From an uncultured beta proteobacterium (GTDB lineage Bacteria; Pseudomonadota; Gammaproteobacteria; Burkholderiales; Burkholderiaceae): a stretch of 64,000 nucleotides of DNA. Made by a program: the position numbers and the translations under genes. The stretch is from contig CAIQHU010000179.1 in NCBI GenBank assembly GCA_903871735.1, forward strand, positions 1-64,000, read 5' to 3'. How positions within the stretch are numbered: the stretch's first letter is position 1; each line of letters starts with the position of its first letter. The notes under the pieces are model-generated. The model was not told the DNA's origin. It was given only the letters and a program-made list of their open reading frames with translations, and ran no database searches. Shown here piece by piece: positions 56,899-64,000 of the stretch.

Positions 56899-57753
56899 CT
56901 ACATCCAATAAATAACCAAATAAAGGCCTAACCAAACCACATCAACAAAGTGCCAATACCAAGCTGCACCTTCAAAACCAAAGTGATTTTCGGCAGTAAA
57001 GTGCCCCTTCATTAAACGCACTAAAACCACCGCCAACATAATCGCCCCTAAGGTGACATGAAAACCGTGAAAGCCTGTCAACATAAAAAATGTGGAACCG
57101 TAAATGCCTGATGTTAACTTGAGGTTGAGTTCACTGTAGGCGTGCACATACTCATATACCTGAAAACATACAAATAAGAAGCCCAAAGCAACCGTGAGCG
57201 CTAAACCTTGTATAGCCTGTTTACGGTTATTTTCTCTGAGGGCATGATGCGCCCAAGTAATCGTTAAACCTGAAGTTAACAAGATCGCTGTATTAATCGT
57301 TGGAATAGGCCATGGACCCATCGTTTGAAAAGACTCTACCAAGCCCCCTGGGCCAACATTGGGCCAGTTCGCGGCAAAATTAGGCCAGATTAATTGATGA
57401 TCAATACTTCCTAACCAAGGCATAGCGATACTTCTAGCGTAAAACAGGGCAGAAAAGAATGCCCCAAAAAACATAATTTCAGAAAAAATAAACCAGCTCA
57501 TTGACCAGCGGTATGAAATGTCTACATTTACCCCATTTCGGCCACTCTCCGACTCGGCAATTGCTTCTCCAAACCATTGGTATAAAACAAATAAAACCCA
57601 AAGGGTACCAGCGCCAGTTAAGTACGCTCCCCAATCAACACCATTTACCCACTGGGACATTCCAAAGCCAAATGCGAGTAGGCCAATACTGGCCCGAACT
57701 GGATGCCGAGATGGCTCAGGCACATAGTAGTATGGTTGCGTTGATGAAGACAT
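56899..57753 (-). CDS. ctaE: Cytochrome c oxidase subunit III
   Basis: Subunit III of the aa3-type oxidase, 284 residues with seven membrane helices. Matching blocks are RYRWSMSWF-like DISYRWSMSWFIFSEIMFFG, FAMFYARSI-like ALFYARSIAMPW, AHHALRENNRKQAIQGL, and C-terminal TGFHGFHVTLGAIMLAVVLV, GAAWYWHFVDVVWLGLYLVIY. CTCC/GGAG box precedes the ATG. It follows DUF2970 and ctaG in the ctaC-ctaD-small ORF-ctaG-DUF2970-ctaE operon. Confidence 0.96.
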   Translation of the reverse strand: MSSSTQPYYYVPEPSRHPVRASIGLLAFGFGMSQWVNGVDWGAYLTGAGTLWVLFVLYQWFGEAIAESESGRNGVNVDISYRWSMSWFIFSEIMFFGAFFSALFYARSIAMPWLGSIDHQLIWPNFAANWPNVGPGGLVESFQTMGPWPIPTINTAILLTSGLTITWAHHALRENNRKQAIQGLALTVALGFLFVCFQVYEYVHAYSELNLKLTSGIYGSTFFMLTGFHGFHVTLGAIMLAVVLVRLMKGHFTAENHFGFEGAAWYWHFVDVVWLGLYLVIYWM

Positions 57754-57809
57754 GTTGCTCTCCTTAAATATCTACAAATAAACTACGAAACAAACTTAAT
57801 CAATGACTG

Positions 57810-58013
57810 CTAACTAGCCAATACTGCCTGAACTATTAAAAGCAATATTGTCATAAAACCAATTACCCCGATAACAGCAGCAATTATTACATGAACAAAA
57901 GACAAAGAAGCCATATCTTCCTGATGCCCGTCACCCCTTCTTACTCCTAAAAATCCCCACAGCACCGCCCTCATGGACTTAAAAAAACTACCTATCAAGT
58001 TTAATAAAATCAC
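57810..58013 (-). CDS. DUF2970 family small membrane protein
   Basis: 67-residue protein with the DUF2970 core SFFKSMRAVLWGFLGVRRG and one C-terminal membrane helix (FVHVIIAAVIGVIGFMTILLLIVQA). It sits 14 bp after ctaG and before ctaE. The family is found almost only in this location in beta-proteobacteria, which suggests a role in oxidase assembly, but nothing is proven. Confidence 0.85.
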   Translation of the reverse strand: MILLNLIGSFFKSMRAVLWGFLGVRRGDGHQEDMASLSFVHVIIAAVIGVIGFMTILLLIVQAVLAS

Positions 58014-58027
58014 TTAAAAGTTTTTCC

Positions 58028-58621
58028 TTAGATTTTTGATGGCTTTACTTCTCCACGAACAACAGGTTGCGCACCCTGAATTTCAAAAAAAGTATACGAC
58101 AGCGTAATTGTTTTAACGTCTTTCGGAAGATTCGGGTCGATCACAAACATGACTGGCATCTCCCTAGACTCTTTGGGCGCTAGCGACTGCTGTTGAAAAC
58201 AAAAACATTCCAATTTTGTAAAGTGTTGCGTCGCAATCTTCGGAGCGTAACTAGGAATCGCTTGGGCAACAATCGTTTGATTTTGCTCGTTCACGACTTC
58301 ATAGATAATTTGATGTAATTCCCCCGGGTGCACTTCGATAAAGTTTTTGACTGGCCGAAACCGCAAGGGCCCACGAACATTTGAATCGAATTCAATCGTT
58401 ACAGTTCGTGAATAATCTATCTGCGTATTATTTTCAACGGGCTTAGTCGCCCCTAAGGCTCGAATACCGTAATCGTTTTTACTAGTGACCACATTAATAC
58501 CTGTCAACTCACAAATCGCTTTATAAGCAGGCACTAAAGCATAACCAAAACAAAACATAAAAACAGTCACGACTAAAAGCTTAAGAAGCATTTGTCTGTT
58601 AAGCGTGGCTATTGAAAACAT
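58028..58621 (-). CDS. ctaG: Cytochrome c oxidase assembly protein CtaG/Cox11
   Basis: Copper chaperone for the CuB site of subunit I. The 197-residue protein is membrane-anchored (LLKLLVVTVFMFCFGYALV, ~13-31) with a periplasmic beta-domain. The copper-binding cysteines are in KLECFCFQQQSLAP (CxCF), and PVMFVIDPNLPKDVKTITLSY completes the Cox11 signature. The YKAICELTGIN motif follows the anchor. Operon partner of the 38-residue protein and ctaD upstream. Confidence 0.95.
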   Translation of the reverse strand: MFSIATLNRQMLLKLLVVTVFMFCFGYALVPAYKAICELTGINVVTSKNDYGIRALGATKPVENNTQIDYSRTVTIEFDSNVRGPLRFRPVKNFIEVHPGELHQIIYEVVNEQNQTIVAQAIPSYAPKIATQHFTKLECFCFQQQSLAPKESREMPVMFVIDPNLPKDVKTITLSYTFFEIQGAQPVVRGEVKPSKI

Positions 58622-58628
58622 CCCCTAA

Positions 58629-58745
58629 TTACCCAGGAAAAACGATTTTTTTTAAGATGATTGCAATAAAAAAAGCAACCGCAATACTTACTAAAGTAAA
58701 TCCCATCCGCTTATTAGCAGATAGGATTTTATTTTGTTGATCCAT
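58629..58745 (-). CDS. Cytochrome oxidase small assembly protein (38 residues)
   Basis: Very short gene between ctaD and ctaG. The frame ATG 58745 to TAA 58629 encodes 38 residues: a basic start MDQQNKILSANKRMG, one membrane helix (TLVSIAVAFFIAIIL) and a charged end KKIVFPG. A membrane protein of this size in exactly this gap is annotated in other Burkholderiales as a cytochrome oxidase small assembly protein, so the call rests on position and pattern. It starts 20 bp after the ctaD stop. Confidence 0.8.
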   Translation of the reverse strand: MDQQNKILSANKRMGFTLVSIAVAFFIAIILKKIVFPG

Positions 58746-58765
58746 GGTAATGATGGTCCGTTGAA

Positions 58766-60361
58766 TTACTTCACCAAAGGCGGAGTTTCAAAGGTATGAA
58801 ACGGCGCAGGTGATGGTACAGTCCACTCCAAGCCATGTGCGCCCTCCCATGACTTGGCTTCCGCTTTTTGACCCGAACGGTAGGTTGGTAAAACCACAAA
58901 CAGTAAGAAGTATAGTTGTGATAAACCAAACCCTAAAGCACCAATCGAGGCTATAGCATTGAAATCTGCAAATTGCACCGGATAGTCAGCATATCTTCTT
59001 GGCATTCCAGCTAAACCTAGGAAATGCATTGGGAAAAAAGTGATGTTAAAGAAAATCATTGAGCTCCAAAAGTGAATCTTCCCCCGAGTTTCGTTAACCA
59101 TATAACCTGTCCATTTTGGCGCCCAATAGTAAAAACCAGAGAACATCGCAAATAGTGAGCCAGCAACTAGCACGTAATGAAAGTGCGCAACAACATAATA
59201 GGTATCTTGAATACCAATATCGATTGGAGCCATCGCACAAATTAAGCCAGTAAATCCACCGAGTGTGAACACAAATATAAAACCAATCGCCCATAACATG
59301 GGTGTCTCAAACGTCATCGAGCCACGCCACATAGTAGCAATCCAGTTAAATACTTTTACACCCGTTGGTACAGCAATGAGCATCGTGGCGTACATAAAGA
59401 AGAGTTGGCCCGTCACTGGCATACCAGTCGTAAACATGTGATGCGCCCAAACAATAAATGAAAGTATGGCAATCGACGCTGTGGCATAGACCATCGAGCT
59501 ATAACCAAATAATCTTTTTCTAGCGAAGGTTGGTATTACTTCACTAACGATCCCAAAGGCAGGCAGAATCATGATGTAAACCTCCGGGTGTCCAAAGAAC
59601 CAGAAAATATGTTGGTACATCACAGGGTCTCCACCACCTGCGGCAGAAAAAAAGCTCGTTCCAAAATGACGGTCTGTTAAAACCATCGTAATAGCTCCAG
59701 CCAAAACAGGCATTACAGCTATTAATAAATAGGCAGTAATCAACCAAGTCCAGCAAAACATCGGCATTTTCATCAAAGACATGCCAGGAGCGCGCATGTT
59801 CAAAATCGTCACAATAATATTAATTGACCCCATGATCGAAGAGGCACCCATCAAATGTATTGCAAAAATAGTCATGTCCATGCCAGGGCCCATTTGCACA
59901 GACAAAGGTGCATATAGAGTCCAACCAGCAGCTGTTGCACCCCCTGGGGCTAGGAACGAACCAAATAGGAGTGCTGCTGCTACAGGCATAATCCAGAAAC
60001 TAAAATTATTCATCCGCGCAAAAGCCATATCTGCGGCACCAATTTGCAATGGAATCATCAAATTAGCAAATCCCACAAAGGCGGGCATAATGGCACCAAA
60101 AACCATTACCAAACCATGCATGGTAGTTAACTGATTGAAAAATTCTGGCCGAATAAATTGTAACCCTGGCTCAAATAACTCTAAACGAATAAGTAAAGCC
60201 ATCGTGCCGCCAGCAAATAAATTCATTAAGGCGAAAATGAGATACATCGTGCCAATGTCTTTATGATTGGTTGCAAACAACCATCTGCGCCAGCCATGCG
60301 GCATCGCGTGGGCGTGGTCATGGTGACCGTGAACTGTATCGTGTGTAGTTGTAGTGCTCAT
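58766..60361 (-). CDS. ctaD: Cytochrome c oxidase subunit I
   Basis: Catalytic subunit of the aa3-type oxidase, carrying heme a, heme a3 and CuB. The 531-residue protein has twelve membrane helices, N-terminal [16 protein letters not shown], heme-a ligand in [14 protein letters not shown], the CuB motif [17 protein letters not shown] with the H-x3-Y crosslink, HHMFTTGMP, and [16 protein letters not shown] [17 protein letters not shown] with both heme ligands. K-channel and D-channel residues look intact. ATG 60361. Preceded by ctaC. Confidence 0.98.
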   Translation of the reverse strand: MSTTTTHDTVHGHHDHAHAMPHGWRRWLFATNHKDIGTMYLIFALMNLFAGGTMALLIRLELFEPGLQFIRPEFFNQLTTMHGLVMVFGAIMPAFVGFANLMIPLQIGAADMAFARMNNFSFWIMPVAAALLFGSFLAPGGATAAGWTLYAPLSVQMGPGMDMTIFAIHLMGASSIMGSINIIVTILNMRAPGMSLMKMPMFCWTWLITAYLLIAVMPVLAGAITMVLTDRHFGTSFFSAAGGGDPVMYQHIFWFFGHPEVYIMILPAFGIVSEVIPTFARKRLFGYSSMVYATASIAILSFIVWAHHMFTTGMPVTGQLFFMYATMLIAVPTGVKVFNWIATMWRGSMTFETPMLWAIGFIFVFTLGGFTGLICAMAPIDIGIQDTYYVVAHFHYVLVAGSLFAMFSGFYYWAPKWTGYMVNETRGKIHFWSSMIFFNITFFPMHFLGLAGMPRRYADYPVQFADFNAIASIGALGFGLSQLYFLLFVVLPTYRSGQKAEAKSWEGAHGLEWTVPSPAPFHTFETPPLVK

Positions 60362-60411
60362 TGCTACTCCAAATAGTTAAATATGCAATATTTGTATCAA
60401 AGTTTATAAAT

Positions 60412-61590
60412 TTATTTTGCTGCTCTGGCTGTTACAAAGTCACTCGGTTGTATAACCTCACCGGATTTATTACCCCACGAGTTTTTGGTATAAGTCATGA
60501 CAGCTGCCAATTCAGTATCCGACAGATTATTCCACTTTGGCATAGCGTTTTTACCATTTAGCAATATAGCGTATTGCCCTTCCTTAGGACCATTCACGAC
60601 TTTAGATCCTGCTAAAGCTGGAAACGCTCCGCCACCTTGGCCATTTGGCTGATGACATACTGAACAGTTAGCCGCATACACTTTTGCGCCTCGCTCTTTG
60701 GATTCTTCCAGTGTGTAGACTTTCGATGGATCATCTGCCATCGCTGCCATTTCTTTTTTCTTACTATCTACCCAACTTGCATAGTCTGCATCCGAAACCA
60801 CTTTAACAACAATCGGCATAAAGGCGTGCTCTTTACCGCATAGTTCAGAGCACTGACCACGATAAGTGCCGATCTTTTCTGCTTTGAACCAGGTATCCCT
60901 TACAAAGCCAGGTATCGCATCTTGCTTCACGCCAAAGCCTTGTACTGTCCAAGCATGAATGACATCATTAGCTGTCAAAATGACCCGGATTTTTTTGTTG
61001 ACCGGAACCACGACTTCGTTGTCAACTTCCATTAAATAAGTATTACTTTTTTCGACTTGATTATTAATTTGCTCGCGTGAAGTGGACAAAGTAGATAAGA
61101 AAGAAATCCCTTCGCCTTCGCCTTTAATATAGTCGTAACCCCACTTCCACTGATAACCTGTAGCCTTAATCGTTAAGTCAGCATTGGTTGTGTCTTTCAT
61201 CGCGACGACCGTCTTAGTAGCCGGTAAGGCCATACCAATCACAATTAAAAATGGCACGATGGTCCAAATAATTTCTACCGTAGTGCTTTCGTGGAAAGAT
61301 GCCGATTTATGACCAACAGACTTACGATGTTTTAAGATCGAATAAAACATTACTCCAAATACCGCTACAAAAATCACAACACATAAAATCAACATAAAGT
61401 GATGCAGCCAATGAATCTCTTCCATGATTTTGGTAACCGGGGCTGGAAAGTTTATCTGGCGAACAGCCGGGCCTCCTGGCATATCGTTATATGCTAAAGC
61501 AAATGGACCTAGGGATAACCCTAAAAAACTCCCCAATAAACCTCTTAAAGGAATAGATAAATTTTTAAGTGCGCTGTATTGTAATTTCAT
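60412..61590 (-). CDS. ctaC: Cytochrome c oxidase subunit II with fused cytochrome c domain
   Basis: Subunit II takes electrons from cytochrome c at CuA. The 392-residue protein has two membrane helices in the first 130 residues, the CuA ligands H213 and CSELCGKEHAFM (C247, C251, H255, M258), and a C-terminal mono-heme domain with CSVCH (~309-313) followed by GGAFPALAGS and the Met-containing AMPKWNNLSD. The fused domain classes the enzyme as caa3-like, though the rest of the operon is aa3-type. AGGAAG lies just before ATG 61590; the frame opens 14 codons earlier. First gene of the operon. Confidence 0.96.
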   Translation of the reverse strand: MKLQYSALKNLSIPLRGLLGSFLGLSLGPFALAYNDMPGGPAVRQINFPAPVTKIMEEIHWLHHFMLILCVVIFVAVFGVMFYSILKHRKSVGHKSASFHESTTVEIIWTIVPFLIVIGMALPATKTVVAMKDTTNADLTIKATGYQWKWGYDYIKGEGEGISFLSTLSTSREQINNQVEKSNTYLMEVDNEVVVPVNKKIRVILTANDVIHAWTVQGFGVKQDAIPGFVRDTWFKAEKIGTYRGQCSELCGKEHAFMPIVVKVVSDADYASWVDSKKKEMAAMADDPSKVYTLEESKERGAKVYAANCSVCHQPNGQGGGAFPALAGSKVVNGPKEGQYAILLNGKNAMPKWNNLSDTELAAVMTYTKNSWGNKSGEVIQPSDFVTARAAK

Positions 61591-61703
61591 TTTCTTCCTA
61601 CTAATTTGAAGATTTTTCCTATTTATATGCATATTATAGTGTTGAATTGATATTTTTGACGCTCAAGCCAATACCCAATTGCAAAAAGACATGTAAGTAT
61701 TTA

Positions 61704-62501
61704 CTATTTTTTATTTTTTACCGTGATTTCGCTGGCTTGTATGGTCGTAACGTTGGGCTCTCTTTTTCTCCCTAACCAAGCATGAGCATAAACAATCTCA
61801 AGGGTTAGAGACCATCCACCGGGTTCTTTTAAGCAGGCTAATTGTTCATATAAGGTTTTTTGCATCGCCGCATCTAAATTTTCAGGAATCACTTGTAGCG
61901 CTTGCAAATCATCCTGAAGTAATTGACTATTTTCGTAGGTCAATGTGAGATATTCCATATTCATGACCGGATCTGCAAAGCCAGTTTTTGCTAATGCATC
62001 CCCAATATCATGCATGTCCAGCCCTAAAAACACCTCAGAAGGGAATATCTGACGATATTCTTTAGCAGTATCAGGCCCTAAATAACTCATCATCAATAAA
62101 CCATCCTCTCTTAACAATCCTTGCAATTGTTTTAAAAAGGGCTGTACCTGATTTGCAAAAAAAACCTGCCAAGCACTTACCCATAAAAAATCAAACGGTG
62201 GTACTGGTAATAGCCCAATCCCTTGCAAGGACAAGACCTGTAACCGAGGCCGCGAGATATGAAAAAATGCAAGAACCTTTTTTAAAATACCATTACTTAT
62301 AGGGGTATCTACCGAAAATTTTGCTGTAGGGTAGCGTTGATATAGTAAGTGAACGTCTTTTGGGCTGTGCACACCAATCAAACAAATTGCTTTTGGTTGT
62401 ACCCGTATAAAAGGTAAATTTTGTTCCATTCTGATTGTTAGCTCTTGGCTGAGCCATCGCCAGAATGTCCGGGTGGTTTTATTGACGGTTTCCTGCTTCA
62501 T
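61704..62501 (-). CDS. SAM-dependent methyltransferase (BioC-like)
   Basis: 265-residue protein resembling malonyl-ACP O-methyltransferase BioC of the beta-proteobacterial type. Segments such as FWRWLSQELTIRMEQNL, PPFDFLWVSAWQVFF, LLREDGLLMMSYLGPDTAKE and LDMHDIGDALAKTGFADPVM fit this group, but the canonical glycine-rich SAM loop is weak (AICLIGVHSPKDVHLLYQ), so enzymatic activity is less certain. It is divergent from the comF-like gene (18 bp between starts), as in many Burkholderiales. A link to biotin synthesis is an inference. Confidence 0.72.
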   Translation of the reverse strand: MKQETVNKTTRTFWRWLSQELTIRMEQNLPFIRVQPKAICLIGVHSPKDVHLLYQRYPTAKFSVDTPISNGILKKVLAFFHISRPRLQVLSLQGIGLLPVPPFDFLWVSAWQVFFANQVQPFLKQLQGLLREDGLLMMSYLGPDTAKEYRQIFPSEVFLGLDMHDIGDALAKTGFADPVMNMEYLTLTYENSQLLQDDLQALQVIPENLDAAMQKTLYEQLACLKEPGGWSLTLEIVYAHAWLGRKREPNVTTIQASEITVKNKK

Positions 62502-62519
62502 CTTAATTTAAGAAGATAT

Positions 62520-63215
62520 ATGGTGTTATTCATCAAAAAAGTAGCTTCGGTTTTGGACTATTTGCTGCCTACGAGTTGTATTATCTGCTCTATTCGACAA
62601 TTAGATCCAATTTGCGCCAGATGTTTGCATTCTTTAGTGTCACTGTGTAAAACGCCTCGGTGTGTGATCTGTGCCACCCCAAGCCATCACTGGGTCTGTA
62701 AAAGTTGCCGAACTGCTCGTTGGAAGTTTGATGCGAGCTATTGCCTAGCATTTAATCATAGCCGGCTTTGGCCTATTCTCATGAAAATTGATCGGCATGG
62801 CGCCCTTCGCCTTCTCCCCGGGTTAATGTTTGCTTGGGAAAAAATTGCCCGCCCCCATTTTCCTCCTGTCGATGTCCTCATCCCCCTGCCAGAAGCTGCG
62901 CAACTTACCACTCAACGTGGGTTTTCGAGCACCCAAGAAATTACTAGAAAACTGTCCGTCCTTTGCAAAACACCCATGGCGAATCAATGGGTGTCTTTAC
63001 AGAAAGCCTATTGTCCGCAGCAGAGTAACCCAATACAAAATCCATTCCTCATTCGTGCAGACCTCAATCTTTCCCATCTTCGCATTGGCGTGGTTGTTGG
63101 CCATATGGAGTCAGAGTATTTACTACATCATTTTGCAAAAACACTAAAATCAAAAGGTGCCCTATGGGTCAGTAATTGGGTGATGGTAAGAATCCCCCGA
63201 AAGGAGTTCAATTAA
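62520..63215 (+). CDS. ComF-like phosphoribosyltransferase-fold protein with degenerate PRPP loop
   Basis: 231-residue relative of ComF, a competence-associated protein. The N-terminal Cys-rich zinc region ([33 protein letters not shown]) and the conserved [20 protein letters not shown] are clear. The usual PRPP loop (DDVxTTGAT) is replaced by [13 protein letters not shown], so PRPP binding is probably lost. Start ATG 62520 follows AGAAG; the open frame begins earlier but overlaps the divergent methyltransferase. Its stop overlaps the trmL start (TAATG). Confidence 0.78.
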   Translation: MVLFIKKVASVLDYLLPTSCIICSIRQLDPICARCLHSLVSLCKTPRCVICATPSHHWVCKSCRTARWKFDASYCLAFNHSRLWPILMKIDRHGALRLLPGLMFAWEKIARPHFPPVDVLIPLPEAAQLTTQRGFSSTQEITRKLSVLCKTPMANQWVSLQKAYCPQQSNPIQNPFLIRADLNLSHLRIGVVVGHMESEYLLHHFAKTLKSKGALWVSNWVMVRIPRKEFN

Positions 63216-63685
63216 TGTTCAATATTGTTTTAGTACACCCCGAGATCCCTCCTAATACAGGCAATATTATTCGCTTATGTGCCAATACAGGCTGCAACTT
63301 GCATTTGATAGAGCCCTTAGGCTTTCCTCTTGAAAGCTCTAAATTAAAACGCGCAGGCCTCGATTATCATGAATTTGCGAACCTACAGACTTACCCAAAT
63401 TGGGACAAGTTCGTCACTGTCAATGAAGCTCAACCGCACCAATGGCATGCTCTAACAACGAAATCCTCGCAATCACTCGCTCAGGCTCCATTTGCAGAAG
63501 GCGACTATTTGATTTTCGGCTCTGAAACAAATGGCTTGCCTCAGACAGTCAGACAGGCCATCCCATCACCCAATCACTGGCGATTACCCATGATGGCCAA
63601 CAGTCGTAGCCTCAATCTTTCTAATACTGTAGCCATTGTGGTTTATGAAGCTTGGCGGCAACATGGTTTTAAAAATGGGGTTTAA
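63215..63685 (+). CDS. trmL: tRNA (cytidine/uridine-34 2'-O)-methyltransferase
   Basis: SPOUT-class enzyme that methylates the wobble ribose of leucine tRNAs. The 156-residue protein begins [29 protein letters not shown], and has [14 protein letters not shown] and [26 protein letters not shown], the knot motifs that bind SAM. ATG 63215 follows AAAGGAG and shares a base with the comF stop. It converges on gpsA. Confidence 0.95.
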   Translation: MFNIVLVHPEIPPNTGNIIRLCANTGCNLHLIEPLGFPLESSKLKRAGLDYHEFANLQTYPNWDKFVTVNEAQPHQWHALTTKSSQSLAQAPFAEGDYLIFGSETNGLPQTVRQAIPSPNHWRLPMMANSRSLNLSNTVAIVVYEAWRQHGFKNGV

Positions 63686-63703
63686 GCATTAAGGACATAT
63701 TGC

Positions 63704-63748
63704 GGCCTGAATCTAAAAATGATTTAAATTATCTGCCTGATTCAGGCC
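63704..63748. repeat. Inverted repeat across the end of gpsA
   Basis: GGCCTGAATC (63704-63713) is repeated inverted as GATTCAGGCC (63739-63748); the right arm is inside the last codons of gpsA, the left arm is downstream. The loop is 25 nt. It may act as a convergent-gene transcription barrier. No U-run follows. Confidence 0.4.
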
Positions 63749-64000
63749 TAGGATCGCGAGCTAATAAGGCTGCAACGGCTTGTGCTGGTTCTACTTGCTC
63801 AAATAATACAGAACAAACAGCTGCTACGATCGGCATTTCTACGCCATATTGCCGCGCTAAATTTAAAACCGCCTGAGCACAACGCACCCCTTCAGCAACT
63901 TGCCCTAATTTTTCCAAAACTTCTGGTAAGTTTTTTCCTACAGCCAACTCTAAACCCACTCGTCGATTACGTGACAAATCACCGGTAGCGGTTAGTATTA
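63729..64000 (-). CDS. gpsA: Glycerol-3-phosphate dehydrogenase [NAD(P)+], C-terminal part (cut by window edge)
   Basis: Makes sn-glycerol-3-phosphate for phospholipids from dihydroxyacetone phosphate. Only the last ~90 codons are present; the frame stays open to the window end ([19 protein letters not shown]). Family-specific blocks are [32 protein letters not shown] and [18 protein letters not shown]. The N-terminal NAD-binding half lies beyond the window. Converges with trmL across the inverted repeat. Confidence 0.92.
   Translation of the reverse strand, partial: ILTATGDLSRNRRVGLELAVGKNLPEVLEKLGQVAEGVRCAQAVLNLARQYGVEMPIVAAVCSVLFEQVEPAQAVAALLARDPRPESGR

Overview
The window is a compact, gene-dense stretch of a betaproteobacterial chromosome. 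Family-level similarity and gene order point to Burkholderiaceae, most likely Polynucleobacter or a close relative. The evidence is the low-GC coding style combined with typical Burkholderiales content: a Bug/TctC receptor, a DUF3683 FAD/Fe-S fusion, the cox operon with the twin-transmembrane and DUF2970 small proteins, and the kdsD-kdsC-lptCAB-hpf-ptsN-hprK-rapZ block. This assignment is inferred from memory of families, not from a search. Apart from one short accessory patch, the region is core housekeeping DNA. No rRNA, CRISPR array, insertion sequence or prophage is visible.

Layout: 1-3.1 kb holds the 3' end of anmK, then erpA, argC and the rplM-rpsI ribosomal operon. 3.2-3.4 kb carries two consecutive promoter-like sites and a probable ~100-nt small RNA. 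3.4-5.3 kb holds an OsmC-like gene, a diverged fragment of the RNase P RNA 3' end, a PemK/MazF-type toxin-antitoxin pair, and intact rnpB. 5.3-16.9 kb is a long minus-strand run: pyrC, glycerate kinase, an Atm1-type ABC exporter, aspS, DUF502, a sodium:solute symporter, ubiB-ubiJ-ubiE and DUF971. A 1278-residue FAD/Fe-S oxidoreductase follows. 21-25.7 kb has a VTT-family membrane protein, ilvA, a 5'-nucleotidase, queF and a Bug receptor. 26-32.7 kb has ssb, an MFS transporter, uvrA and a KefB/C-like antiporter.

32.7-39.1 kb is the Kdo/LPS-transport and nitrogen-PTS block, which lacks the rpoN gene normally found between lptB and hpf. 39.1-46.6 kb contains mutY-mutM, a TPR-LolB fusion, ispE, tRNA-Gln(TTG), prs, rplY, pth and a ferredoxin. 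46.6-52.5 kb contains coaD, rsmD, two M16 peptidase genes, ftsY and rpoH. 52.5-61.6 kb is a complete aa3-type cytochrome c oxidase cluster: ctaCD, a 38-residue assembly protein, ctaG, DUF2970, ctaE, SURF1, ctaA, ctaB and Sco. The end holds a methyltransferase, a comF-like gene, trmL and the 3' end of gpsA.

The most notable observations are: (1) a perfect CIRCE operator (9-9-9) 11 bp before rpoH, implying HrcA control of sigma-32; (2) a direct-repeat remnant of rnpB flanking the toxin-antitoxin module, the pattern left by an integrative element using the 3' end of rnpB; (3) a predicted sRNA with an anti-Shine-Dalgarno CUCCUCC stretch whose terminator lies inside the spacer and -35 area of the rplM promoter; (4) rpoN missing from its usual locus; (5) LolB fused to a TPR protein with no visible lipid anchor; and (6) a ComF homologue that has lost its PRPP loop.
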